Positions 31,345 through 42,222 of a stretch of 64,000 nt of DNA are shown here, piece by piece (the stretch's first letter is position 1; every line of letters starts with the position of its first letter). Source of the DNA: Platanthera guangdongensis (lineage: Eukaryota; Streptophyta; Magnoliopsida; Asparagales; Orchidaceae); the NCBI GenBank assembly GCA_039583875.1, contig CM077164.1, forward strand, positions 64,191,043 through 64,255,042, in the 5' to 3' direction. A program made the position numbers and the translations under genes. The notes beneath the pieces were generated by a model. That model had not been told where the DNA came from. It worked only from the letters and a program-made list of their open reading frames with translations, and searched no databases.

Positions 31345-32738
31345 AATGATTCATAATCAAATGAGTCCAAAAGTCCATCTCTATGGAGCTTGGATATGCG
31401 CTTCTCGTTGATATGGCCCAGACAACAATGCCAGAGAAATGTAGGGTTCGAGTCATTTGTTCTTAGTCTTTTATTATTTTCTACATTACAGATCAGATGG
31501 TCCAAGTTCAAAACATAAAGACCATTAAACAATTGAGCTACAGCATAACAAACATCATTCTTAAATATAGAACAACAGTTGTTCTTAATTATAAAAGAAA
31601 ATCCAATCATGTCCAAACATGAAATAGATATAATGTTTCTAGTTATGGCCGGAACAAAATAACAATTATCTAGTTCTATTACAAGTCCACTGGGCAAAGA
31701 AAGACGGTAAACCCCTACGGCTACAGCAGCAACTCTTGCTCCATTGCCGACGCGGAGGTCCACCTCCCCTTTACTCAGCAATCTTCTCCTTCCCAGTTCC
31801 TGCACATTTGTACAAATGTGAGAACCACATCCGGTATCCAATACCCAAGATGAAGGAGCAGAAAGGTTTATCTCTATAACGTGAACATTTGAAGCGGAAG
31901 TCATACCTCCCTTCATTTTCTGCAGACCTTCAATGTACGAAGGACAGTTCCTCCAATGACCAGCCTTGCCACAATGGTGGCATTTCCCTTCCTTCACCAT
32001 GCTTTTATTTTTCATCAGTGCGGAAGACTTGGGCTCAAGATATGACTTAGGTCCCACCTTCGTCTTCTTAGAGCCCTTGGCCTTGCCCTTGCCCTTATGC
32101 ACCATCAGTATGGGGCTGGCAGGCTTGGCCTTCTTCATATTGATTTCGGCAGTTCTCAACATGCCTAGGAGTTCGGGCAGTGTCTTGTCTATTTCATTCA
32201 TGTTGTAGTTCAAGACGAACTGCTCATAACTGTCCGGCAACGATTGCAGGATCAGATATGTGGTCAACTCTTGACTAAGAGGAAAACCCAGCCTTTCAAG
32301 GTTCTATATATACCCAATCATCTTGAGTACGTGAGTCCCTACTGAGTCTCGAACTCCCATCTTGCACTGAAACAATGCTTTTGTGACGTCACACCTCTCT
32401 TGACGAGCCTACCCTTGAAACATTTTCTTGAGATGCTCGTCAATCTCCTTGCACCCAATGTTCTCATGTTGCTTCTGAAGCTCAGAGTTCATAGTGGCAA
32501 GCATAAGGCATTCGACATCTAAAGCATCATCAGTATACTTCTTATAAGCATCCTTCTCAGCACGGGAAGAGTTCCCGGTCAGCACCTCGGGGGCTTCTTC
32601 TTCCAAGACATAGAGCTTTCGCTCTTGCCTGAGAACAATTCTCAGATTCCTGTACCAGTCCATGTAATTAGTCCCACTGAGCTTATCCTTCTCAAGGACG
32701 GCTCTCAGAGACAACGTGGAGTGTGAAACACTTGCCAT
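31345..32738 (-). pseudogene. gag: Copia-5 gag-protease
   Basis: One frame starts at 32738 (MASVSHSTLSLRAVLEKDKL) with the Copia gag domain (SGTNYMDWYRNLRIVL). TAG stops follow GMFQG near 32406 and GYI near 32303, both readable as CAG to TAG. It is then open from 32267: zinc knuckle CHHCGKAGHWRNC (one residue short between His and last Cys), protease WVLDTGCGSHICT with intact D-T-G, and a shortened GAG-pre-integrase region (LWHCCLGHINEKRISKLHRDGLL). The last 25 residues after YESFE are unrelated read-through past the deletion. Confidence 0.88.
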
Positions 32739-33708
32739 GGAATTCTACAAGAATTTATGCAGAATAAAATCAGTACCAAAATTTCAAATACAATTTATTT
32801 TAATTTGGACTTCAATTAAAACACTCCAACTATTTTATTCGAAATGATAGCCCTCACTAACAATTCGGAGAGTTCATGCGAGCTACTCTCTTAGTGGACA
32901 AGATCCGTATTTCACCAACACAATGAGTCAGCTTTGGCTTTCCTCTCACGATGCGGTTATTTAGGTAGGCAACGCTTGTCAATTGCATCCTCATGTAATT
33001 CTTGTATGGTTGGTGAATAACTCCTTACTCACATCCATCATATGGTGCATGCCAACCCTATGCCTCTAGGCACTCAACCTTTGAGGTCACCTAGTTAAGC
33101 TGGACCCGATGTCGAAAGTGGGATATCACAATTATCCGCTCGCACCCTTACCAAGATAGATTAATGCACCTTGCTTTTGCAAGCCCACACTTCATCGATC
33201 GAGGCAGGAAGAGTGTCATCCATCGGAAGGCATCCGAACACTTAATATTTGATGAAGGGATTTTGATTATAGGTTAACAGTTAACCATGATCAACATTTG
33301 ATCAATGTGCACATCCAAAGAAAAACAATTTTTCTAAAACCACATGCATCCCTTATGTGCACAACCTGACACCATCAACATTTGATAGAAGGAAGGGCTA
33401 AATCTGAACATCCGGAAACTTCCAAATCCTCAGATTTACATGCATTGGACAAAAGCAAAGACAACTCAACTTAAAGCAGTAGACAAGCTCATCTCTCTAT
33501 GTTGGATTCAAAATCCAAAACAATCTCGAGGGATGGTTACTGCTAAGGAGACTACAATTTCTAACGATTAGAAATTTCCACGAAATCCCAGAAGTTCTTG
33601 GCGGGGTACCAAGACTAAATCTAGACATTTAGAACACTTCTAAATCCCTAGGTTTACACGCACTGGAATAACAAAACTTCCAATACAACAATCATGGCCG
33701 GAACCTCC
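32739..33708 (-). other. Copia-5 5' leader
   Basis: This is 970 bases of AT-rich non-coding sequence between primer-binding site and gag. It is long for a Copia leader. No gene or further repeat is recognised. Confidence 0.55.
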
Positions 33709-33719
33709 CTCTGATACCA
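33709..33719 (-). other. Copia-5 primer-binding site
   Basis: TGGTATCAGAG followed by GGAGG on the minus strand, one base after the LTR end. Confidence 0.85.
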
Positions 33720-34220
33720 CTATTGGGTTTCTCTATGAGGATGGCACAACACTTGTGCACACAGCGGAAGAATAAAAACATCAAGAAAAACCCAAAAGAG
33801 ATAGGATCGGGCCATGGCAGTTGAATCAAGAAGTTAACATACAACTAGGCAAAAATTACCTCGGTGGCGTTGAGTCACAACTCAACGGAGATGCTCCAAG
33901 CTTCGTGTTCTTGATGGTGGCGAGTTCTACGTGGAATGATATCCACGTCTCTGCAGAAATCCACACGAGCGGGAGAACACCGACTTTTCCGTCGCACGGA
34001 TAATCGGGAAGGAGAATGATCACACCTTGCTTCTCCACGGACTGCTAGATCCGCGCCAGGAATAGCAACACCAGTGACAATCGCCGGAGAGGAGGAGGTC
34101 GACGGAGCGAACGAGGAACGGCGGCGGGATTCGGGATCGGCGGAACGGCGGGATTCGGGATCGGGATCGGCGGAACGCATCTGATTCGATCAGAGAGCAT
34201 TCCCGAAAACCCTAAGTATC

Positions 34221-34230
34221 TATTTATACC
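34221..34230 (-). promoter_or_regulatory. Copia-5 LTR TATA box
   Basis: GTATAAATAG on the minus strand, about 215 bases downstream of the tandem repeats in element orientation. Confidence 0.65.
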
Positions 34231-34445
34231 AAAGGCATAAACAGACTTAGGAATATCGCTATCCGCAGACCACCCAGAAAATTAGGGTTCCAGAATCGGC
34301 GAGAATCACCTAGCAGATTCGGTGAGAATCAATCGGCGAGAATCACCTAGGATCGGCGAGAATCAGTCGGCGAGAATCAGAGTACAATACTCGACGATTC
34401 ACGTCGAACGTGGGTTGACGATAATCATCGATCTGCGGTCGACTG

Positions 34446-34670
34446 CGGTCGACGATACTCGTCGACCCGCGGTCGACGATACTCGTCGACCCGCGGTCGA
34501 CGATACTCGTCGACCCGCGGTCGACGATACTCGTCGACCCGCGGTCGACGATACTCGTCGACCCGCGGTCGACGATACTCATCGACCCGCGGTCGACGAT
34601 ACACGTCGACCCGCGGTCGACGATCGTCGACCGACTTCGGTCGACTATCGTCGACCCTCGGTCGACTATT
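34446..34670. repeat. 24-bp tandem repeat with TCGTCGA/GTCGAC dyads
   Basis: Units begin at about 34446, 34470, 34494, 34518, 34542, 34566 and 34590, exactly 24 bases apart, with an incomplete unit at 34614 and decayed copies to 34670. Each holds GGTCGACGATACTCGTCGACC, an interrupted palindrome. Since 24 is a multiple of three, frames stay open on both strands with an 8-residue peptide period. These are not genes. Confidence 0.95.
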
Positions 34671-34774
34671 CTTACCAATCCTTCAAGGCAACATTTGCCC
34701 AACCCGACGATCCTTTAAGGCAACACTTTGCCCATAACCCCATTCAGGTCGGTGATTGGTAACCTTTACCAACA

Positions 34775-36733
34775 CAGTCAATCATCCAACTTCTCCACAT
34801 CTCTTATGTGCGACCCTGTAGGCTCATATCGCGTTGGCAGTGAGATTACATGTTTGACCACTTTTAGATCACCATGGTAACTCCAACACTCTTGTAGTTG
34901 CACTTTCATTTCTGTCATTTCCTTTGGCGCTACTCGATATGACGAGCGGGGCACAGGTTTTGCACCTGTCACTAACTCAATCGAGAAGTCAATCTCCCGC
35001 TGTGGTGGTAACCCCGGAAGCTCCTTCGGAAACACATCAGCAAATTCCAAAACAATCAGAACATCACTCACGTTGGTTTTTGGCTTAACAGCCTCAATAA
35101 GCGTGAAGAACAACTCCGCGCCTTTTCGAATAGCTCTGACTACTTGGAGAGCAAACATCAACATCCTGCTTGATCCTCGCATAACAATGAATTTTGTCTC
35201 TAGCACAGTATTCTGCCCCAATGTGGCTTCCTTAAAAGTGCAATATATAGAGGTACGCTGCTCCGAGAGCCAGTCCATACCAAAGATCACATCAAATTCT
35301 GATATTGTCAATACAGATGCTTCCAATCTGAAATCCCGACTTCCTATTCGTACCCCCACAAAACAAGCCCTATCCGCATGCATCACACATCCATTCGGTA
35401 ATAGCACCTTCACACTATCTGCCACCATACGAATCAGCACACCGATCCATGACACGAAGTCCATAGATAGAAATGAATGCGAAGCACCCATATCAAATAG
35501 TGCTCTCGTCGGATAGTCTCGAATCAGGACAAAGCCCAAGACAAACACATCATGCACAAGCTATATACAAGGTATGAAGTATCAAAAGCAATAACAAAGT
35601 ATCTTAACTCATACCTGTGATGATGTCACTTTGACTTATGGCATCCTGTTTGCCAAGATTATATACTCGGGGCTGCGCCTGGGATGTAGAGGATTCCACA
35701 ACTATCTTTCCCTTTATTCATAAGACACTCTTATCTTCTTAGCACCCGTTGGAGGATCAAATCCATATTCACGGGCAAAGTGTCCTGGCTTGCCGCATGT
35801 ATAACATGTACGCGGACCTTGCCCCGAAGTTGCTACAGATACAACACTCGAGGGAGCCTGTGAAGAAGACTTGGATCTCTTACCCCATCTCTTGCGGTAT
35901 CCCTACTTTCCTGGGTACGACGTTGTGAATTCGGGCTTTGTCATGACTAAGTCCCTCTTGCCCTGTACCCGCTTCATATATTTATCCAACGCACCAGCCG
36001 TATCCACCAACGCTTGAAACCCCTGGTTCACCAAACTCGAGAGCAGTAATTTCAACTCATCCCGCAACCCTTAGTAGAACCTATTGGTTTTCCGCTCTTC
36101 GTCAACAAAGATAATTCCCGCATAGCGTCCCATCCTCATAAACTCATACAAGTAGGTATCAACACTACTTTCTCCCTGAGCTAGACACTGAAATTCATTT
36201 TCCATAGCTATGCGCTGAGCCGATGGCAAATGCTTTGCCAAAAATAGTCTCGAAAACTCCTCGATCGAGACACCCGTCAGTTGTCTGCCTGTCAAGTGGT
36301 ACAGCTCTATCTCATTCCACCATAGCCGAGCCTCTCCTTCCAACAAGAAGGTGGCCAAGGTGACCTTTTATTCTTCCTCCGTCCTTATCGCCGTCAAAAT
36401 CCTCTTGACGCGCGCAAGCCAATCCTCTGCCTGTGTTGGGGATCATGCCCCCGTAAATGTATGAGGATTGAAGCTCATAAATTGCTTCAGTTGCGTTCCG
36501 CTGCTCGGGGATCTACAACAGCCACAACAGGTTCGGGCCTCACACCCACCTGTTCTGGCACCACCGCAGGCCGCGCCTGCCCAGTAGGTTGTGCCTGGAT
36601 CATAACAAACAATGCCTCCATAACTAAGCGTACTGTCTCCGCAGAAGGATGAGGTGTAGGCACCTCAGCTGGTGTCGTACTCTCATCAGAACGCTGGTGT
36701 TCAGACTGCCTCGCACCACTTCGGGTCACCTAT
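34775..36733 (-). pseudogene. Gypsy-2 gag, protease and start of RT
   Basis: The minus-strand coding remnant begins at about 36729. The GTGACC context matches Gypsy-1, but the ATG is changed. It covers the gag N-terminus (36487-36729), retrotrans_gag core (36071-36358: FLLEGEARLWWNEIE..FSRLFLAKHLP), and a knuckle CYTCGKPGHFAREY at about 35790-35835 (last Cys is Tyr). Protease with ALFDMGASHSFL lies at about 35480-35515 (the Ser of D-S-G is Met) and IFGMDWLSEQ near 35270. RT starts at AKPVPRSSYRVAPKEM. After KVQLQE (about 34895) the sequence no longer matches RT. Several TAA/TAG stops fit C-to-T change. Confidence 0.85.
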
Positions 36734-36741
36734 ACGTGTAC

Positions 36742-36920
36742 CAGTGTTTTAAAAACCGGACCGGGCCGGCTGGTTCAACCGGTCAGACCGGGGACCGGTT
36801 CACCGAGCGGTCCGGTCAGGTTCTTAAAACCGTTTCCACTGAAAACCGGGCACGAACCGGTTAACCGGGCAGTTAGACCGGTTAACCGGAAACCGGCCCG
36901 GTTATCAGACAACCGGGCGG
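36742..36920. repeat. CCGGTTAACCGG subterminal motifs of hAT-A
   Basis: Dense ACCGG, CCGGT and GGTTAACCGG motifs, many palindromic, fill the first 180 bases. A shorter set fills 42600-42675 at the other end. In hAT elements clustered subterminal motifs are transposase-binding sites. Confidence 0.75.
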
Positions 36921-36982
36921 GTCTACTACACAGGTATTACTATATATTTTTAATAAAATATTTTAAAAAAGTGAGGCATTAA

Positions 36983-37027
36983 GGATTCGAACCTACGCCC
37001 CTTCTGATATAAGAGCGATGCTGACCA
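36983..37027 (-). ncRNA. tRNA-like segment with A and B boxes
   Basis: On the minus strand TGGTCAGCATC (37027-37017, A-box-like) is followed about 34 bases later by GGTTCGAATCC (36993-36983, a perfect B-box core), with tRNA-like sequence between. The 5' acceptor arm cannot be folded convincingly, so this is a tRNA-derived relic or SINE-like promoter, not a functional tRNA gene. Confidence 0.4.
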
Positions 37028-37385
37028 TTGACGTGGATGGTATTTGCTGTTAAATTTCAAACTAAATTATATATATTATTATTTAATAAAAAAACAATGA
37101 CTAGCAAGTCGCAACTCACAAGTGAGGCATTTCAGTATTTAACTATTTATGACTAATTACAATTTATCCTTGTAATAATATTTAAATATTTATACAGATT
37201 AAAATATTGATTTCAAATATTTATTAAATTTTGTCATAGAATTTAATATTTAAATATAAATTAATAAATTTATATCTTTATAAAAAATTTTACACCGTAC
37301 AAATCGCCTCCGCATACAACGTATTATATAATCTATGTCTTCAAAAAATATTTATACAAATTTTTAAAATAATAAAAAGTATTTG

Positions 37386-37387
<2 letters not shown>

Positions 37388-37453
<66 letters not shown>
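37388..37453. repeat. (TA)n microsatellite
   Basis: About 33 TA repeats lie immediately left of the hAT-B target duplication. hAT-B inserted at the edge of this AT tract. Confidence 0.95.
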
Positions 37454-37458
<5 letters not shown>

Positions 37459-37678
37459 ACAGTGGCGGAACTAGGATTTTGAAGCCGCACGGGCACAATC
37501 TAAGCACCATCCAAATGTCGGGGGGTAGCGCACCCTGAGCGGGTTTTCGGGGGCAGCGCCCCCGAAAAATTTTTTTTTGCAAAGATATTTTTGTAAAAAA
37601 CTTATTGAACACAATATTACAATCACAAATTGAACACAATATTACAAAAGAAAGGTTTAGATCTGAAAAACTTACAAT

Positions 37679-40068
37679 TCAACAAGATACTTTTCGTTGA
37701 CACATGCTCTGAAAACGTGAAATAATAGTTTCTATTGTAATAGTATCGGCAACTTCTTTTTCAATGTAAGCAACCAAGCAATCATTCATCCATTCATCCC
37801 TCATTCTATTTCGCAGTCGATTCTTTATGATCTTCATTGCAGAAAACATTCTTTCAACAGTAGCTGTAGTAACTGGTAAGAGGCAAGCCAACTTCAACAA
37901 TTTAAAAACTAACTGATAGTGATTATCTTTTTTTAATTCAACCATTTTTTCAGAAGATCACAAATTCCTTTAACATCAGAAAATGTGTCTGTTGATGTAG
38001 AGCGCATATCAAAAATATATATGTCAAGTTGTCCTTCAAGTAACTGCAGCTCTATTGACGTAAAATCATACGGATATAATGCAGCAAGATGAAGTAATTT
38101 TTGTTTATCATAAGAACTAAAATGATCCTTTGGGTCTAGACAAGCAACACATAAGAGTAATTCTGTGTTTACTTCATCAAAGCGATCATTTAACTCATTT
38201 AGCATTTAATCAAGCACTGCATTAAAAATTTCAATTCTGAAATAATGTTTATTTGTAATCTCACGTGCATTGCGTCTTGATCTACCTTGCTGAACAAACT
38301 TCTCTTCCATATTAACAACTTCTATGTCATGTTTTCTACAGAAAGTTGAAACTTCGGTCATAAATATTTCTCACCCGGCTTCATCATTTCTCATCTTCAA
38401 TAATAATAGTTTTGATAATTTTACGAAATGCATAGCATTTACAATATCTTGATCTTTCCTCTGCAATGCTTGGGATAGTTCATTTGTTTTTGACAAAATA
38501 TTTTTCATCAAATGAATAACAAATGCAAATTTGAAAGTCAAGATAACTTGAACAAGTGTGCTTGCCATTCCTCTTTGGTTTCCATCTGCCCCATCAACTA
38601 TGATAATCTCCAGCACATCAACAATAGAAGAGAACATGCGAATAAAATTTAAAACTGTGCCATAATGTGACCCCCACCTCGTGTCACCAGCGCGTTTGAG
38701 CTCTAAAGGTTGATTCAACCCTCGTCCACTTTCCAAGTCCCCACATCCAAGCGCTGTAGCAACTCGATCAACTTCCAAGGCTCTAAGAGAATCACGGCGT
38801 TTGCAAGAGCCACCAACAACATTCATTACTGTGTTAATAAGTGTGAAAAGCTCAGCAATATCAGAATTTTTTTTTGCAACAGCTACCAGTACCAATTGCA
38901 GTTGATGTGCAAAACAGTGAACATAGAAAGCGCAACTGTTCTCATTTAAAATTAAAGCTTTTAACCCCCTGAACTCTCCTTTCATATTACTAGCACCATC
39001 ATATCCCTGCTCACGCAATTTATAAATACTAAGACCATATCTCATAAATAAATGATCTATAGCTGCTTTAAGGGATAACGCGGAAGTATCTGCTACATGA
39101 ACAAACCCAAGAAGACGTTCTGTGATCGTGCCATTGGAACTAATATATCGTAAAATAATAGACATCTGCTCTTTTGTAGATACATCACGTGATTCATCCA
39201 CTAAAATTGTATAACAGTCTTCTCCAATTTCTTGAATAACTTTATTCGTTGTCTCTATTGCAATTGCTGATACTATTTCTTTTTGAATCTTAGGCGATGT
39301 AAGTTGACAGTTTTGAGGAGCATTTTGTAACACAACTGAGTTGATGTCATTATTATGTGATGCAAGAAACTCCAAAAGCTCTAGAAAATTTCCTGTGTTG
39401 GTAGACTCTTTAGTCTCATCATGACCACGAAAGGACAATCATTGTCGTAAAAGAAATCTAACACAATCGATTGAAGCATATAAACGAGCGCGATAATTCA
39501 AACTTTGTTGTTCATCTTGTCTTGCAAAAGCAATTTGAATACCTTGTTTTTGATTCATCAAAGACTCGCATAGTTTTCTAGAAGCATTGTGTGGAGTAGT
39601 GTGACTTACGACATGTCTGTCCAATACTGATTTATCTTTCCAATTTCTGAAGCCTCTCGTGGTAAAAGTAGGCTCACAACCCCTTTGAGGAAAAATATAA
39701 CAGTAAAGGCAAAATGCTGCATCTTTTTCTTTGTTGTATTCTAACCATCCCTTAAACTCGTTAAACCAATTCTTATTAAAGCGTCGAGCTTTGTTTCCGA
39801 TTTCTATTTGGGGAAAACTTTCTAGATGAGGTTGACAAGGACCCTTTTGCAAATAATATCTTCGTATAGACTCTTGAATATTTGCATCGTAGGAGTTGAT
39901 AGGAAGTCTTAAGCCCGGGTCTGAAGGTAAATCTTCAATTTTGAACTCGTCTACGCGACTTCTTTTACCAATTGCAACTATCTCCTGTGAATCTAACGAA
40001 CCTTGACATGTTCCTTTTTTTGAAAAAAAATTCTTCATTGCACTAACTAAAACGCTGCATAAAATCAA
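37679..40068 (-). pseudogene. hAT-B transposase
   Basis: From 40068: a TTF-type zinc finger region (WFNEFKGWLEYNKEKDAAFCLYC.. to NASRKLCESL), then a DUF4371-like catalytic core (CYTILVDESRDVSTKEQMSIILRY, REQGYDGASNMKGEFRGL, DTRWGSHYGT). At 37679-37945 is the hAT C-terminal dimerisation domain (LLPVTTATVERMFSAMKIIKNRLRNRM). Stops: TGA near 39440 (LRQ-stop-LSFRGHDE), TGA near 38370 (after DEAG) and TAA near 38206. A frameshift at about 37940 puts the last domain in another frame. The protein would cut and insert the element DNA in the nucleus. This copy cannot make it intact. Confidence 0.92.
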
Positions 40069-40247
40069 CGGGATATTACCGTTAGCACCTGATAAAAAAA
40101 GTATCTAATTTGATTGTCTGACCATAACAATTTAGCCTGTACTGAATTCAAAACGGTGGAAAATCCTGACGGTACACGGGGCAATGCCCCTACGGCCAAG
40201 CGCGACCGTACCAGGCCCGTGAGGGAAATTCCTAAGGTTCTAAAAAT

Positions 40248-40399
40248 GTTTTCTGAATCTGGACTGATTTCGCAAATATGGAGTGAAGAAATTAGGAGCA
40301 AAAAAACTGAAATCAGTCCAGATTCTAAAATCTGGACTGAAATCAGTCCAGATTTCAGTCCAGTTTTCTGAATCTGGACTGATTTCGCAAATATGGAGT
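40248..40399. repeat. 37-bp direct repeat and AATCTGGACT motifs
   Basis: A 37-base block starting GTTTTCTGAATCTGGACTG occurs at 40248-40284 and again at 40363-40399. Between them lie dyads such as CTGGACTGAAATCAGTCCAG (about 40330-40350). The motif CTGGACT links this block to the array at 41850-42147. Confidence 0.85.
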
Positions 40400-40659
40400 C
40401 GTTGACATATTAAATGATAAAGAAAAGTAGCCAAACCAACAGATCAAAAGAGATCTAAATATTTAAATGATGAGGATGAAGCTGAATGATAAAACTGAGT
40501 TGTGATCACCTCAAGCCCTCTAAAACGGCCTATGAATAGCTGTTTAGACTTTATACTACTTTGGGAAAATTCATTTAACAGTGCACTCCTCTTTGTATTA
40601 TCTAAAACGGCCTATGAATGGCGTAACCGAATGCGCCTCTATTTCATTTTCATTATAGG

Positions 40660-41120
40660 ATGAGTTATCAATGGCCTTATTTCATTTTTAGTTCATTCTA
40701 TGAATGAACTAAGAATGAAGAAAGACTGAGCTTAGTTCATTTTTAGTTCATTCTAACAATGATCTAAGAATGAACTAAATATGAAGTAAGAATGAAATTA
40801 GCTCATTCTGAGAATGAACAAACAATGAATTAAAAAAAATAATGAGAGAATAAACTAAAAAATATATAGAATGAACTAAGAATGAAATAATAATGAACTC
40901 AAGATGAACTAAAGATGAACTCAGAATGAACATGTTTGTTTTTGTCTGTTATAAGAATGAACTTAGTTCATTTTTATTTCTTTCTAAGAATGGAATCAGA
41001 ATGAACTATGAATTAACATAGTTTATTTTGAGTTATTTCTAACAATGAACTACAGATGAACTAAGAAGGAATTTAGTTCATCTTTAGTTTGTTCTAATAA
41101 TCAACTATGAATGAACTGCA
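40660..41120. repeat. GAATGAACTAA/TTAGTTCATTC motif array
   Basis: Over 460 bases GAATGAACT and its reverse complement AGTTCATTC recur more than twenty times in both orientations with variable spacing. It lies in the untranslated 5' part of hAT-B. No coding signal. Confidence 0.85.
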
Positions 41121-41849
41121 TTATTAAGCAAGGCATAACCAGACGCACATCTTTGCCACAATCTTTGTAATGAATGGAAATGTAGCATTGAGAATCTTTT
41201 TTAAACAGTGCAAAGCATTGCACTAAAACCATGAAGTTTACACCATTTGCTTTTTTTTGTTATTTTTTAACATTTAAATTTTAAAGTTCTTTCGTTATCA
41301 TCATAAAGAACCTTATCCAACTATTTTAGGGTTGTCCTTATGAATCATCATTCTTCAAGCATTCATGGATTGCACTAAAACCATGAAGTTTACACCATTT
41401 TGCTTTTTTTGTTATTTTCTAACAATTAATTTTAAAGCTTTTTCATTATCATTCTTCAAGAATTCATGGAGAATCTTATCAAAGATATTACGCCTAGACT
41501 ATGAAGTCATCTTGAACGACTCTCATCTATCTCATTAAATGTACTAGGATATATTAGATTATCAATGTCCCTATGCTCAACATTGATAGCATGTTAGCTC
41601 TGATGGCATGTTAGAATTCAAGTATCCACCCATGAGTAAAATATCAGATAATACTTTTAGGGTTGTCAATTGAACTGACAAGGCACAGATAATGATAGAC
41701 CTATAAAAAAAATTTATATGGGCCAAACTAACCAAATAATGTTGAAATTGATAAAGAATAACTGAGAAAATTATTAGGGATTTCATGCTCACTAGCTCAA
41801 GCCCAAATATATCACAATGTTAGATCTTTCTTTATGCTTCTAAGACACT
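41121..41849. other. AT-rich non-coding part of hAT-B
   Basis: It contains a diverged direct repeat (GCACTAAAACCATGAAGTTTACACC at about 41219 and 41372) and otherwise unremarkable AT-rich DNA. No gene seen. Confidence 0.6.
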
Positions 41850-42147
41850 TTGAAGAAGTCCAGATTTCTGGACTTCTTCAAAGTCCAGAAATCTGGACTG
41901 AAGAAGTCCAGAAATCTGGACTTTGAAGAAGTCCAGATTTCTGGACTTCTTCAAAGTCCAGAAATCTGGACTGAAGAAGTCCAGATTTCTGGACCTCTTC
42001 AAAGTCCAGAAATCTGGACTGAAGAAGTCCAGATTTCTGGACTTCTTCAAAGTCCAGAATTTCTGGACCGAAGAAGTCCAGATTTCTGGACTTCTTCAAA
42101 GTCTAGAATTTCTGGACTTAAGAAGTCCAGATTTCTGGACTTCTTCA
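41850..42147. repeat. AGTCCAGATTTCTGGACT palindrome array
   Basis: About eleven perfect or near-perfect dyads AGTCCAGA-(AA or TT)-TCTGGACT are joined by CTTCAA or GAAGA linkers. The array sits 270-560 bases inside the right terminus of hAT-B. It creates open frames on both strands that are artefacts. Confidence 0.93.
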
Positions 42148-42179
42148 GTCCAGAAAAACAATAAAATAAAAAAAAAACA

Positions 42180-42222
42180 AAAAGAAGAAGAAGAAGAAGA
42201 AGAAAGAAGAAGAAGAAGAAGA
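42180..42222. repeat. (GAA)n purine tract
   Basis: A run of AAGAAG triplets about 40 bases long near the right end of hAT-B. Confidence 0.9.

Larger units (their letters stand above)
31345..34774 (-). mobile_element. Copia-5, truncated
   Basis: On the minus strand it keeps the 5' LTR (33721-34774), primer-binding site, leader, gag and protease. It stops inside the GAG-pre-integrase region (after LLDSFDYESFE, about 31345). Integrase, RT, RNase H and 3' LTR are missing. It lies against Gypsy-2 sequence at 34775. It is a different family from Copia-1 to -4. Confidence 0.88.
33721..34774 (-). repeat. Copia-5 5' LTR (1054 bp)
   Basis: It starts TGTTGGTAAAGG at 34774 on the minus strand and ends CCCAATA at 33721 (expected CCCAACA, so one transition). 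It contains a 24-bp tandem repeat in U3 (34446-34640) and a TATA box at 34221-34230. Confidence 0.82.

Noticed and set aside
34446..34670. Regular direct repeats suggesting CRISPR
   Set aside because: Units are contiguous without unique spacers and lie in a plant LTR.
34322..34762. Open frames of about 120-147 codons on both strands
   Set aside because: They are produced by the 24-bp tandem repeat (a multiple of three) in the Copia-5 LTR and show only an 8-residue period.
36983..37050. Functional tRNA gene
   Set aside because: A and B boxes are visible but no acceptor stem or clean anticodon arm can be drawn.
40660..41120. Possible CRISPR-like or satellite array
   Set aside because: The motif occurs in both orientations with irregular spacing inside a hAT element; no spacer structure.
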